Positions 1 through 8,280 of a DNA stretch of 64,000 bases are shown here, one piece after another. A program made the position numbers and the translations under genes. The notes beneath the pieces are model-generated. The model was given only the letters and a program-made list of their open reading frames with translations. It did not search any database and was not told the origin of the DNA. The DNA is from Longibacter salinarum (lineage in GTDB: Bacteria; Bacteroidota; Rhodothermia; Rhodothermales; Salinibacteraceae), in the NCBI RefSeq assembly GCF_002554795.1, contig NZ_PDEQ01000006.1, positions 248,001 to 312,000 of the forward strand, in the 5' to 3' direction. Every line of letters begins with the position of its first letter. Within the stretch, counting starts at the first letter, position 1.

Positions 1-1371
1 CAGACGGCGATCGATCAGCAGGTTGAGAAACATCTCCGCGAGGAGGGACGCTGGGATAAAGCCGAGTCCGTGATCGAAGAGAAGCTCGGTGATGATCGGC
101 CCGAATACGTTCCGTACGGCCCCAACGGACGGGAAGACGAACTGCCGGAAACGCACGATGGAAGCGGCCTCGGATTGCTCGGCTGCACTGGCGCAGAGCT
201 CGTGGAGTGGGACGTTCTGGATGCCGAAACGTATGAGCGCATCAAAGAGGATACACTCAACGTCGTGCGCGGCACCGTTCAGGCCGACATCCTGAAGGAG
301 GATCAGGCTCAGAATACCTGCATCTTCTCGACAGACTTCGCCCTTCGCATGATGGGCGACATCCAGCAGTACTTCATCGATTGGAGCGTGCGCAACTTCT
401 ACTCGGTGTCGATTTCCGGGTATCACATCGCGGAGGCCGGCGCCAACCCGATCACACAGCTTGCCTTCACACTCGCCAACGGGTTTACGTACGTCGAGTA
501 CTACCTGAGCCGCGGGATGGACATCGACGACTTCGCGCCGAACCTGTCGTTCTTTTTCTCGAACGGCATGGATCCGGAGTACAGCGTCATCGGTCGCGTT
601 GCTCGCCGGATCTGGAGCGTTGCGATGCGCGAGAAATACGGCGCCAACGAGCGGAGTCAGAAGCTGAAATACCACATCCAGACCTCCGGGCGCAGTCTGC
701 ACGCGAAGGAGATTCAGTTCAACGACATCCGCACGACGCTACAGGCGCTCATGGCGGTGTATGACAACTGCAATAGCCTCCATACCAACGCGTACGACGA
801 GGCCATCACGACGCCGACGGAGGAGAGCGTGCGGCGGGCGATTGCGATCCAGATGATCATCAATCGCGAGCTCGGGATGACGAAAAACGAGAACCCGCTG
901 CAGGGTGCGTACGTCATCGAGGAGCTTACCGATCTTGTCGAGGAAGCCGTCTGGGCGGAGTTCGAACGGATCAACGACCGCGGCGGTGTTCTCGGAGCCA
1001 TGGAGTCGATGTACCAGCGCGGGAAGATCCAGCAGGAGTCGATGGTCTCCGAGGAGAAGAAGCACAGCGGCGAACGCCCGATCATCGGCGTCAACACGTT
1101 TCTACGAGAAGATGGGCAGACGGAGGAAGATCTGTCGGTCGACCTGATGCGATCGTCGGACGACGAGAAGCAGCACCAGCTTCGCGCGCTCCGTGCCTTC
1201 CAGGACCGCTACCCCGAGAAGGCGGACGATGCGATCGAGCACCTTCGCGAAGCGGCCCGCACCGGGGGTAACACGTTCGACGTTCTGATGGAGGCCGTTA
1301 AATACTGTTCGCTCGGTACGATCACACGCGTCTTGTTCGACGAAGGAGGCGAGTACCGCCGCAACATGTAA
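1..1371 (+). CDS. icmF: Fused isobutyryl-CoA mutase IcmF, C-terminal part (5' truncated by the window)
   Basis: The frame is open from the first base and encodes 456 residues. They match the substrate-binding (TIM-barrel) mutase domain of IcmF, the adenosylcobalamin enzyme that interconverts isobutyryl-CoA and n-butyryl-CoA and carries its own G-protein chaperone domain. Diagnostic stretches are [59 protein letters not shown] and the typical C-terminus YRRNM. The B12-binding and GTPase domains would lie upstream of the window. A methylmalonyl-CoA mutase large subunit is the alternative, but there B12 binding follows the barrel, whereas this protein ends with the barrel, as IcmF does. A strong terminator follows 30 bases after the stop codon. 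Confidence 0.88.
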   Translation, partial: QTAIDQQVEKHLREEGRWDKAESVIEEKLGDDRPEYVPYGPNGREDELPETHDGSGLGLLGCTGAELVEWDVLDAETYERIKEDTLNVVRGTVQADILKEDQAQNTCIFSTDFALRMMGDIQQYFIDWSVRNFYSVSISGYHIAEAGANPITQLAFTLANGFTYVEYYLSRGMDIDDFAPNLSFFFSNGMDPEYSVIGRVARRIWSVAMREKYGANERSQKLKYHIQTSGRSLHAKEIQFNDIRTTLQALMAVYDNCNSLHTNAYDEAITTPTEESVRRAIAIQMIINRELGMTKNENPLQGAYVIEELTDLVEEAVWAEFERINDRGGVLGAMESMYQRGKIQQESMVSEEKKHSGERPIIGVNTFLREDGQTEEDLSVDLMRSSDDEKQHQLRALRAFQDRYPEKADDAIEHLREAARTGGNTFDVLMEAVKYCSLGTITRVLFDEGGEYRRNM

Positions 1372-1987
1372 TTGAGCCTCTCCACGATTGTCGTGGCATC
1401 GCGCCGTCTTCCCGATGGGAGGGCGGCGTTCTGTTTTCGGTAGTTTGACGTCGATAATACGTTTTCCGAATGATATGGTCGGGATCGCCCAACCCGTGTC
1501 CTCGTAGGGGCTCCGCGTTGAGAAGAGACCGTTTCAACGGATGTTTTTCTGCTACGGTGTGGCGCGACCGCCGAATCGAAGCCGTTGGAGACACCGGCAT
1601 TCTAAAGTCGAAACGGTATAATATTTCCGTTCCGTTGTTGCCGTCTGGCTGTGCTTTGCCGCGGTGAGCATACGGGGGGCAATCCAACGTCACCGACGAC
1701 CGAATGGGACGTGGCTTCCGGTGGCTCCGACTATGGCGCGATCGGTCGTAAGCGTGGATCACCGCGTTTCAGGCACGGTTTCCCGGCATCGTGTCAAGCA
1801 GAGACGTAAATCCCGGAAGGCAGACGGCCCGAACCGATTTGTAGCGCTGCAGGAGAAACAGCCGGGTGGCGTCTGGAATGTAGTTTCGCACGAGGTGCAT
1901 TCCGCGTGTACAAGTGCGGAGTCCGTGGAGTGCATCTATCGGGAGACAGAACATCCGAGATTACGAAGCACGCGAAACAAGGATCTC
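1372..1987. other. Gene-free stretch between icmF and the YihY-family gene
   Basis: Apart from the terminator, no supported gene is seen. A GTG codon at 1664 is in frame with the downstream gene and would add 108 residues. That extension has no recognisable domain and an Arg/Ser-rich composition unlike a coding N-terminus, so it is treated as noncoding leader. Confidence 0.5.
1402..1437 (+). terminator. Intrinsic terminator after icmF
   Basis: A 12-bp stem (arms 1402-1413 and 1417-1428, two G-T wobbles, loop GAT) is followed by the T-rich tail TTCTGTTTT. It lies 30 bases after the icmF stop. Confidence 0.85.
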
Positions 1988-3031
1988 ATGGTGCCACCGG
2001 TTCAGCGCTCTGACCGTTCATTCGCATCATCCGATGTCGAAAAGAACAAGACGCGGCGTGAGACGTCCGTCGATGTTGTGCGCGACGTACTTTCGAGTGA
2101 ACGTGCGGCCGATGTCCAGAGCGTCGTTCGACAGACGTTTTCGGAATTTGTGGATGATGACTGTCCGCGGATGGCGGCCGCCTTGGCGTACTATACCGTG
2201 TTTTCTCTGCCCCCGCTCGTCGTGATTGTTGTTACGCTGACAGGTGTTTTCCTGAGTCCAGAGACGGTCGAAAGCTGGATTCAGACGGAGGTTGGCACGG
2301 TGATCGGGTCGGGGACGGCCGAGCAGGTGCAAGAGATGGCTATGAGCGCGCAGGAACGAGTGATGGGAGGATTCTCACTCGGCCTGATCTTGTCCATCGC
2401 GGGCCTCCTCTTCGGGGCAACCGGTGCCTTTGCGCAAATGCAAAGCGCATTGAACAAAGCCTGGGAAGTTCAGCCAGACCCGAAACGAAGCGGTGTCTGG
2501 AATCTCGTGATGAAGCGGGTTCTTTCCTTTGGGATGATTCTCGTGATCGCATTCCTGCTTCTGGTCTCACTCCTTCTCAGTTCCGTCCTTGCGGCGGTAA
2601 GCGGACAAATTGGAGAGCTGTTGCCCTCCGGGCTCTCGGGTCCTTTCGTCTGGCTCATCAACGCGCTTGTTGACTTACTTGTCATTACCGCCCTGTTCGC
2701 CGCGATCTTTCGCGTTTTACCTGATGCGACGCTTTCGTGGCGGGATGTTGCGATCGGGGCGTTTGTGACGGCGCTCCTCTTCGTCGCAGGGAAGTTCTTG
2801 ATCAGTCTTTACATCGGACATAGCAATCCAGCAGAGGTGTTCGGCGCCGCGACAGCGCTCGCACTTCTACTCGTCTGGGTCTACTACTCAGCAATGATTC
2901 TCTTCCTCGGAGCTGAGTTCACGCAGGTGTGGACGCGTCGCCACGGACACGGAATACAGCCAGCAGATGGTGCTGTGAGAATTGTAACGACAACCGCAGG
3001 GGACGAAGGAGAAGAGAAACGGAAGGGCTGA
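1988..3031 (+). CDS. YihY/virulence factor BrkB family inner-membrane protein
   Basis: The 347-residue protein belongs to the YihY/BrkB family (UPF0761, once misnamed ribonuclease BN). The hallmark first helix region, DDDCPRMAAALAYYTVFSLPPLVV, is present near residue 45. It is followed by about five further hydrophobic segments and the conserved late region VFGAATALALLLVWVYYSAMILFLGAEFTQVW. The role of the family is poorly known; it is an inner-membrane protein and not a nuclease. I chose the ATG at 1988 because AAGGA lies just upstream and family homology begins soon after it. A GTG at 1664 is the longer alternative. The C-terminal tail is basic and cytoplasmic-looking. Confidence 0.8.
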   Translation: MVPPVQRSDRSFASSDVEKNKTRRETSVDVVRDVLSSERAADVQSVVRQTFSEFVDDDCPRMAAALAYYTVFSLPPLVVIVVTLTGVFLSPETVESWIQTEVGTVIGSGTAEQVQEMAMSAQERVMGGFSLGLILSIAGLLFGATGAFAQMQSALNKAWEVQPDPKRSGVWNLVMKRVLSFGMILVIAFLLLVSLLLSSVLAAVSGQIGELLPSGLSGPFVWLINALVDLLVITALFAAIFRVLPDATLSWRDVAIGAFVTALLFVAGKFLISLYIGHSNPAEVFGAATALALLLVWVYYSAMILFLGAEFTQVWTRRHGHGIQPADGAVRIVTTTAGDEGEEKRKG

Positions 3032-3205
3032 ATCAGGTGCTGGTTGATCGTCTGCATCCGGTTCGAATCATGGTTGCTGAGTGCGTTCAGACGCCCGCGC
3101 TCAGATGGATGTGCGATGACCGACTATGATTCAAAACCGAAATGAACGTGCTATCGATCACGGCCACCAAGCCATTCGATTCACACTCACGAATGAAGGT
3201 GCATT

Positions 3206-3436
3206 ATGCCATTCAATCGAATCGATCAGCTACCTGACTCCGTCCGCGACAATCTACCGAAGCACGCGCAGGAGATTTACAAGGAAGCCTACAACAGCGC
3301 GGAGGACGAGTACGACGACCCTGATAAGCGGCGTGGGGACGAATCGAAAGAAGAGACGGCCCATCGTGTAGCCTGGTCGGCTGTCAAGCAGAAGTACACG
3401 AAGAAGTACGGCGAATGGACTCGTAAGGACGAATAA
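3206..3436 (+). CDS. chaB: ChaB family protein
   Basis: A 76-residue protein with the ChaB fold signature: LPDSVRDNLPKHAQEIYKEAYNSA, an acidic middle, then ETAHRVAWSAVKQKY and a basic end. ChaB was named as a regulator of the ChaA cation antiporter in E. coli, but its real biochemical role is unsettled, and small ChaB proteins are common in salt-adapted bacteria. No chaA is present nearby. The length is typical for the family. Confidence 0.85.
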   Translation: MPFNRIDQLPDSVRDNLPKHAQEIYKEAYNSAEDEYDDPDKRRGDESKEETAHRVAWSAVKQKYTKKYGEWTRKDE

Positions 3437-3804
3437 ATCTGACGATAACTTGCGCTTGAATGCGGTCGCTCCCGGTCCATTCTAGACGCACCTCATTCCC
3501 TCATCCTTTTCTGTGGAGCACCGATCGTCGGCGTAGAACACTCGAGTGTCAGTACAACATCCATCTTCAAGCCTCTTCGGCGGATGTATCGCGAGAACGT
3601 AAGCGCAGCCGTTCATGCCTATTCATGGGCGTGACGGTCACCCGTCCGGAATGACGCAGTTGACACGGTACGCGACATGTACGGCGCCTGGTGCTGCGAG
3701 CATTGCGAGGACCGACTGACGGGAGGTCCGCACCTTTGGATAGCCGGAAACTGCTGCCAAAGAGATTCTCAAGCCTTCACCTCGACCCATACCGATCCGC
3801 ACGC
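3437..3804. other. Gene-free stretch
   Basis: No supported gene or clear regulatory element is seen between chaB and the small beta-barrel gene. A possible upstream start at 3691 for the next gene lies here but adds only residues of non-signal-peptide character. Confidence 0.4.
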
Positions 3805-4263
3805 ATGAAAGACCTAATTGGTAAAGTTGTGCTATCGATGGTTTTGAAACGCCTCAGCTGGAACGGTGAGTCGGCGGCTGCGGCCGCCGGGACATACGCG
3901 GGGTACGACGTGAAAAAGCGCTCGCTCTTTTCCGGCATTCAGGGACAACTCAATCTCAAAGGGGGGCCCGGTCGTGTGGTTACCTCGATAGAGGGAAATC
4001 CGGCAAGCGGAACGGAGCGTTGGCAGATAAACGCCGATGCCATGCACGTCTTCGGTCGCGAATCCGCCAAGGTGACACCGTATGTTGGGGCAGGGGCCTG
4101 TGTGGTCGGGCAAGAGGATGGGAAGGGAAAGCGACCCGGACTCAATCTTTTTGGTGGCAGTCGCGTGCGGCTCGGAGACATGCACTTCTTCGTTCAGATG
4201 CGGTTCACGTTTGCTGACGGTGCGCATTTCTCGATCGCTGGAGGACTGCGTCCGACGCTGTAG
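3805..4263 (+). CDS. Small predicted outer-membrane beta-barrel protein
   Basis: A 152-residue protein. From about residue 35 it shows alternating polar/hydrophobic strands and motifs typical of OmpA/opacity-like barrels: TYAGYDVKKRSLFSGIQGQ, VTPYVGAGACV, LNLFGGSRVRLGDMHFFVQMRFTF, ending AHFSIAGGLRPTL. The N-terminus, MKDLIGKVVLSMVLKRLSW, is a poor signal peptide. Either the true start has been lost or the protein is an eroded copy of a longer barrel. No function can be assigned. An ATG-less upstream extension from 3691 does not improve the signal sequence. Confidence 0.5.
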   Translation: MKDLIGKVVLSMVLKRLSWNGESAAAAAGTYAGYDVKKRSLFSGIQGQLNLKGGPGRVVTSIEGNPASGTERWQINADAMHVFGRESAKVTPYVGAGACVVGQEDGKGKRPGLNLFGGSRVRLGDMHFFVQMRFTFADGAHFSIAGGLRPTL

Positions 4264-4842
4264 GGCCAAGACATCGGGGCAATCGATACGGCTGCGACAG
4301 CACCCGCCTGTCGAGTTCAGTCGTCGAACAACGACCGACCGCTTCAACAAACGAAACCGGTCGTATGCCGCGTCGCACGTCTGAAACCCCTCGTGCGGTT
4401 TGCCCCTGCGAAGGCGACGTATGCCCAGTAGGCCGAGAACAGACTGGAGCGTTTTGTACCGTTCTGATTTCTGCAGGTAGAGGATATTACTGAACGTGCA
4501 TTTCGATTATACCCATGTAATTGTCAGGTAGAATCGATTGATTACATAATGTATGCTGTCGAGGGGCAAATCTGTTGAATCCCTGTGTCTTGGGATGGAC
4601 ACCCGCCGGGTTGGATTGTGTCACCTAGAACACGCTTTGAGCGCGTCTGGTCGGGATTATGGCCCTTAAGCGGCCGTCAAGCGGTTGTCTGATGCGATAT
4701 CGTGACAGAGCTGTGACGAGTGTGGCTCAAGTATCAAGTTTATGATGCGTGGAGCTCAGATCTGAAGGTCGGCATACGGTTTGTACTAACTATACACAGA
4801 CGAACTAACGGAGCAAGTCCGGATCATCCAGCTTTTACCGAT
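4264..4842. other. Gene-free, AT-richer stretch of about 580 bases
   Basis: No gene is supported. The stretch contains AT-rich sequence around 4485-4560 with short inverted repeats (for example ATGTAAT/ATTACAT, 26 bases start to start) and a near-palindrome TACATAATGTA. A TTGTACTAACTATAC segment near 4780 could be part of a promoter for the following gene. None is strong enough to name. Confidence 0.35.
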
Positions 4843-5208
4843 ATGCCTCTTTCGCCTGTTATCCTTGTTGTTCTCGCCGTGTGTTGGACCCTCCCTGCGG
4901 CGCTTGTTGCAATTGCCTATCAGCGCGAGCGTACACGCCAGGGAGGACCTGAATCTCCGGTGCGCACGGCTGAGATCGTGCAGCACCTGCGGATTGCCCC
5001 CCTCGAGGTCGACATCCGTGCGCAGGAGGAAGAGCAAGAGTGGTGGATGCTGTCTCCTTCAGAGCGTAAGTCGACGACGGCTGCTTCGTCTGTTGACCGC
5101 TCTGTGCAAAACGCTGCGGTGATTACACCGTATGCGGAAGTCTCCGTAACGGTCTCTGACCCAAGCGGAGAGAAGTGCGTCCGACGATGCTCGATGTGCC
5201 TGAACTAG
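4843..5208 (+). CDS. Unknown small single-pass membrane protein with C-terminal cysteine cluster
   Basis: A 121-residue protein that I do not recognise. Residues 1-24 form a hydrophobic signal-anchor (LSPVILVVLAVCWTLPAALVAIAY). A polar, Glu/Arg/Ser-rich segment follows, and the protein ends with a compact cysteine cluster, KCVRRCSMCLN (C-x3-C-x2-C). The cluster could bind a metal or be lipid- or disulfide-linked, but this is speculation. A very strong terminator 60 bases downstream supports a real transcript. A longer frame open from 4720 adds residues without features. Confidence 0.5.
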   Translation: MPLSPVILVVLAVCWTLPAALVAIAYQRERTRQGGPESPVRTAEIVQHLRIAPLEVDIRAQEEEQEWWMLSPSERKSTTAASSVDRSVQNAAVITPYAEVSVTVSDPSGEKCVRRCSMCLN

Positions 5209-5268
5209 CATTCTGCTGGTTCGGGGTGCCTAGCATCCGGACGACAGAAGTGAAGTAGCGTGGGAAGA

Positions 5269-5301
5269 CCGGGGTCGGTACGCCGACCCCGGCATTTTTT
5301 T
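5269..5301 (+). terminator. Intrinsic terminator
   Basis: A perfect 10-bp GC stem (arms 5269-5278 and 5283-5292, loop TACG) is followed by CA and seven T residues. It ends the transcript of the small cysteine-cluster protein and insulates pabBC. Confidence 0.9.
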
Positions 5302-5483
5302 GTGCCTACCTGAATGTTCTGCTTAGGCTCGTTTTGGGCTGGGACGTTATCTATTCCGTGCCTCACCACGTGGGAGTGGGGGAACCATGCGTAGCATTGG
5401 TCATGGAGGCGTCTCAAGTGAACGACAGCGCAATGTCGCGCGTACGATGGAGCACGTTTATCCCTCGCGTTCTACGTCGCTGT

Positions 5484-7409
5484 ATGCCTCAATCTGAACC
5501 CCTGCCCGCCTCCGCGTACGGTGGCGATGGCATCTTTCGACCCGACCGGCTCGACACCGCGGGAACGGTGTTTTTAGATACATCGAGGCCGCCGAGCAGT
5601 GATGATGGTGCTTCCGGCCGACGCTCACTTCTTTTCGAGCGACCTCGAAAGATTTTGCGGGCAGATGCCCGGGACGAAGTTGCTGATGTACTGCGTGCGC
5701 TGGACGCCGCACTTGCTTCAGGCTACTATGTCGCGGGAATGCTCACGTACGAAGCCGGCCTTGCTCTCTGCGACATGTCCGCACACGCACTCGACGGTCC
5801 ACTGGCCTGGTTCGGCGTCTACGAGTCGCCTGTCGAGGTGCCCCATACCGCATCCCTGGACGGCTTCAATTCGCTTCAGGAGTACCCGAGCATCGAAAAC
5901 GCTAGGTTCGATGTGTCTCGGGACATGTATCGAGACGCATTGCGCCAAATCAAATCGCTGATCCGGGAAGGCGATGTCTATCAGATCAACTACACCGGAC
6001 CGGTCCGCTTTACCTGTGCATCCCACGACCCGATTCCCCTGTATGCGCAGCTACGCAAGCGCCAGCCGGTTCCATACGGCGCCTGGCTCCGTTTCGACGA
6101 CAGACGGATCCTGTGCGCGTCTCCCGAACTTTTCGTTCGCCGCGAGGGAAAGCGGTTGGTCACCAAGCCCATGAAGGGAACCATCCGCCGGGGGATGACG
6201 CAAGCGGAAGACGAGCATCTTCGTTTTGAACTAGCGAACGATTCGAAAAGTCAGGCCGAGAACCTGATGATCGTGGATCTTCTTCGAAACGATCTGTCGA
6301 TTTGCTGTGAGCCTGGGTCGGTGAACGTTCCGTCGCTCTTTGCCACGGAGACGTACGATACCCTCACACAGATGACGTCGACGGTCGAAGGGCGGCTGAC
6401 ATCAGATACTCGGCTGTCGGACATCCTCAAGGCGCTTTATCCATGCGGCTCTGTCACCGGTGCGCCGAAGCGGCGGGCAATGCAACGAATCCACGAGCTC
6501 GAAACCGGACCGCGCGGCGTGTACTGCGGTGCAATCGGGTATGCGGCGCCGGACGACACCGCCTGCTTCAACGTCGCGATCCGGACGGTGACACTTACCG
6601 AGGACGCGTCATCTGGACACCTGCACGGAACGATGGGCACCGGTAGCGGCATCGTATGGGATTCTGATCTGGACGCAGAATACGAAGAGTGCTGTCTGAA
6701 AGCTCGCTTTCTAACGGATCCGCCGAGGGGAGAGAATCGCTCATTTCGTTTAATCGAAACGATGCGAGCCATCGACGGAGACATTCCACTCTGGTCTCGC
6801 CACTGGTCACGCTTGTCCGATTCTGCGGCGTACTTCGGCCTTCCCGTCGACCGTCAGGGCGTCGAAGTCGCCTTGCGTGACGCCATGAGGTCCACGGGAA
6901 ATCAAGAGAACGTCGTTCGGTTGACCGTGGGGCAGGCAGGCGATCCTCGGGTTGAAATAAAGGACATGCCGAGCCGTGTAGATTCCTGGTCTCTGGCAAT
7001 CGCAACCGAGCCGGCTCGACCGACCGATCCATTTTTCTATCACAAGACGACTCGGCGAGCCCCGTACACCCGGGCGCAGGCACAGGCTACCGAGGTGGGT
7101 TGCGACGAAGCGATTCTTATGACGCCAGATGGTGAGGTGACCGAGGGCGCCCGCAGTAATGTGATTATCGAGATCGGCGGTCGGTGGGTCACGCCGCCGG
7201 TGGAGGCCGGTCTGCTCGGGGGCGTCTTTCGCGCTCATCTCCTCGAAACCGAGCCCCGGCTTGAGGTCGGGCGTGTTATGATCGACGATCTCATGCACGC
7301 TGATCGTGTGTTTTGCTGCAACGCCGTGCGCGGCCTGATTCCGGCACACGTTGAGAAGGATCTAAGGCCCCCCATGCCCAAAGGCTCGGCCCTTTCCAGC
7401 TTCGCATGA
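5484..7409 (+). CDS. pabBC: Fused aminodeoxychorismate synthase component I / aminodeoxychorismate lyase (PabB-PabC)
   Basis: This protein makes p-aminobenzoate for folate. Its PabB half adds ammonia to chorismate and its PabC half (PLP class IV) eliminates pyruvate. The 641-residue protein has a chorismate-binding domain to about residue 415, with PMKGT (the Lys-containing PIKGT variant typical of PabB), NLMIVDLLRND, PCGSVTGAPK and GVYCGAIGY. The class IV aminotransferase domain then begins at SFRLIETMR, with FFYHKTTRR carrying the likely PLP lysine and DGEVTEGARSN. ATG 5484 is the last start before homology; ATG 5403 or 5433 would add a short basic extension. No pabA glutaminase is in the window, so the subunit may use TrpG from the trp operon (inference). 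Confidence 0.9.
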   Translation: MPQSEPLPASAYGGDGIFRPDRLDTAGTVFLDTSRPPSSDDGASGRRSLLFERPRKILRADARDEVADVLRALDAALASGYYVAGMLTYEAGLALCDMSAHALDGPLAWFGVYESPVEVPHTASLDGFNSLQEYPSIENARFDVSRDMYRDALRQIKSLIREGDVYQINYTGPVRFTCASHDPIPLYAQLRKRQPVPYGAWLRFDDRRILCASPELFVRREGKRLVTKPMKGTIRRGMTQAEDEHLRFELANDSKSQAENLMIVDLLRNDLSICCEPGSVNVPSLFATETYDTLTQMTSTVEGRLTSDTRLSDILKALYPCGSVTGAPKRRAMQRIHELETGPRGVYCGAIGYAAPDDTACFNVAIRTVTLTEDASSGHLHGTMGTGSGIVWDSDLDAEYEECCLKARFLTDPPRGENRSFRLIETMRAIDGDIPLWSRHWSRLSDSAAYFGLPVDRQGVEVALRDAMRSTGNQENVVRLTVGQAGDPRVEIKDMPSRVDSWSLAIATEPARPTDPFFYHKTTRRAPYTRAQAQATEVGCDEAILMTPDGEVTEGARSNVIIEIGGRWVTPPVEAGLLGGVFRAHLLETEPRLEVGRVMIDDLMHADRVFCCNAVRGLIPAHVEKDLRPPMPKGSALSSFA

Positions 7410-7426
7410 GCGCGTTCTGGAGTGAC

Positions 7427-7450
7427 CCTTCCGCACAGATATGCGGAGGG
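7427..7450 (+). other. Hairpin after pabBC without U-tract
   Basis: A 9-bp stem with one wobble (CCTTCCGCA/TGCGGAGGG) and a 6-base loop lies 17 bases past the pabBC stop. It lacks a T-run, so it is at best a weak or factor-assisted terminator or a 3'-end stabiliser. Confidence 0.4.
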
Positions 7451-7518
7451 AGGCGAGGTTGAGCACAGTCGCCGCTGACTACACGGAGACGAACGAATCG
7501 AAGAGGAGGGGGCAGCGG

Positions 7519-7547
7519 TTGACAGAAGCGATATCGATGCTTACAAT
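7519..7547 (+). promoter_or_regulatory. Sigma70-like promoter of the ArsR gene
   Basis: TTGACA at 7519-7524 and TACAAT at 7542-7547 are separated by exactly 17 bases. The start point should fall near 7554, inside the palindrome that follows. Confidence 0.65.
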
Positions 7548-7552
7548 TTTAA

Positions 7553-7570
7553 ACAATGTGAACGCATTGT
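7553..7570 (+). promoter_or_regulatory. Palindromic operator candidate for the ArsR regulator
   Basis: The perfect inverted repeat ACAATG-N6-CATTGT sits over the predicted transcription start and 48 bases before the ArsR-family gene. The size and position suit a dimeric winged-helix autorepressor. Confidence 0.55.
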
Positions 7571-7617
7571 AAATAGGTCAAGGCCGTTCTCATCCGTACG
7601 TTTTTCCGCGACCCTGC

Positions 7618-7947
7618 ATGTCCGAAACCACGAATCCGCCCTTACTTCCTGACGCCCTCATTGAGCGAGCCGCTCGCCGACTCAAGGTCATGGGGGATCC
7701 CGTGCGTCTGAAGTTATTGAACCTGCTTCGAGTGCACGAGGAGCTGTCCGTGCAGGCTCTCGTCGATGCATCCGGGCAGCGACAGGCGAACGTGTCGAAG
7801 CATCTTGGCATCATGATGCGAGAGGGACTCGTGAAACGACGAAAGGAGGGAGTGAATGCGTACTACTCGCTGGATGACCCCAGTCTCCCCGGGATTTGTC
7901 TTTTGATCTCGAACACCATCGAGGATACAGAGACCGCGTCTGAGTAG
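7618..7947 (+). CDS. ArsR-family winged-helix transcriptional regulator
   Basis: A 109-residue protein with the ArsR/SmtB fold: AARRLKVMGDPVRLKLLNLL (helices 1-2), ELSVQALVDASGQRQANVSKHLGIMMREGLVKRR (recognition helix around residues 48-72), and the wing EGVNAYYSLDD. It lacks the ELCVCD metal-binding motif on the recognition helix, so it is probably not a classical arsenic or zinc sensor; its signal is unknown. It probably represses itself through the palindrome upstream. The acetate-sensing genes begin about 60 bases downstream on the same strand, so they may be co-transcribed. Confidence 0.85.
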   Translation: MSETTNPPLLPDALIERAARRLKVMGDPVRLKLLNLLRVHEELSVQALVDASGQRQANVSKHLGIMMREGLVKRRKEGVNAYYSLDDPSLPGICLLISNTIEDTETASE

Positions 7948-8004
7948 CCGCGTTCGGTCGGTTCAACGCCGGACAAAGCATCTGCACCTGTGACGTCGTG
8001 GACC

Positions 8005-8268
8005 ATGTCTGTGTGGAAAATCATGAACACCGATAGCACGACGTATCGCCAGCGCCAGATTCTACTCTTCGCCACTGGGGCGGTCATGTTGACGGATCCG
8101 TTCCTGTCGATCTTTCGGACGGATGAAATGATCGCGGGTGTACCGGTTCTGGTCGTGGCATTGTTCAGCATCTGGGCCCTTCTCATCGTCGGAGTCGCCT
8201 GGCTCATGGAGCGCGGAGGGCCCGATCCACTGCGGACTCCACCGCCAACAGACGATTATACGGGGTAA
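8005..8268 (+). CDS. Small two-helix membrane protein ahead of the transporter/kinase fusion
   Basis: An 87-residue protein with two predicted transmembrane helices (ILLFATGAVMLTDPFLSIF and VPVLVVALFSIWALLIVGVAWLM) and a polar C-terminus. It is followed 12 bases later by the SSS-transporter/histidine-kinase gene. Small two-helix proteins of this kind commonly sit next to solute:sodium symporter genes (compare DUF4212 before the ActP gene at 16.6 kb), so it may be an accessory subunit of the sensor. ATG 8005 was chosen; ATG 8023 and GTG 7990 are alternatives. No named family was recognised with certainty. Confidence 0.65.
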   Translation: MSVWKIMNTDSTTYRQRQILLFATGAVMLTDPFLSIFRTDEMIAGVPVLVVALFSIWALLIVGVAWLMERGGPDPLRTPPPTDDYTG

Positions 8269-8280
8269 GTCTCGCACGTC

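Noticed and set aside
1664-1987. GTG-initiated extension of the YihY-family gene
   Set aside because: The extension is 108 residues of Arg/Ser-rich, non-conserved sequence; homology begins near 1988, which has AAGGA upstream.
3060-3069. GGTTCGAATC resembling a tRNA T-loop
   Set aside because: The five-base stem cannot form around it and no acceptor, D or anticodon arms are present.
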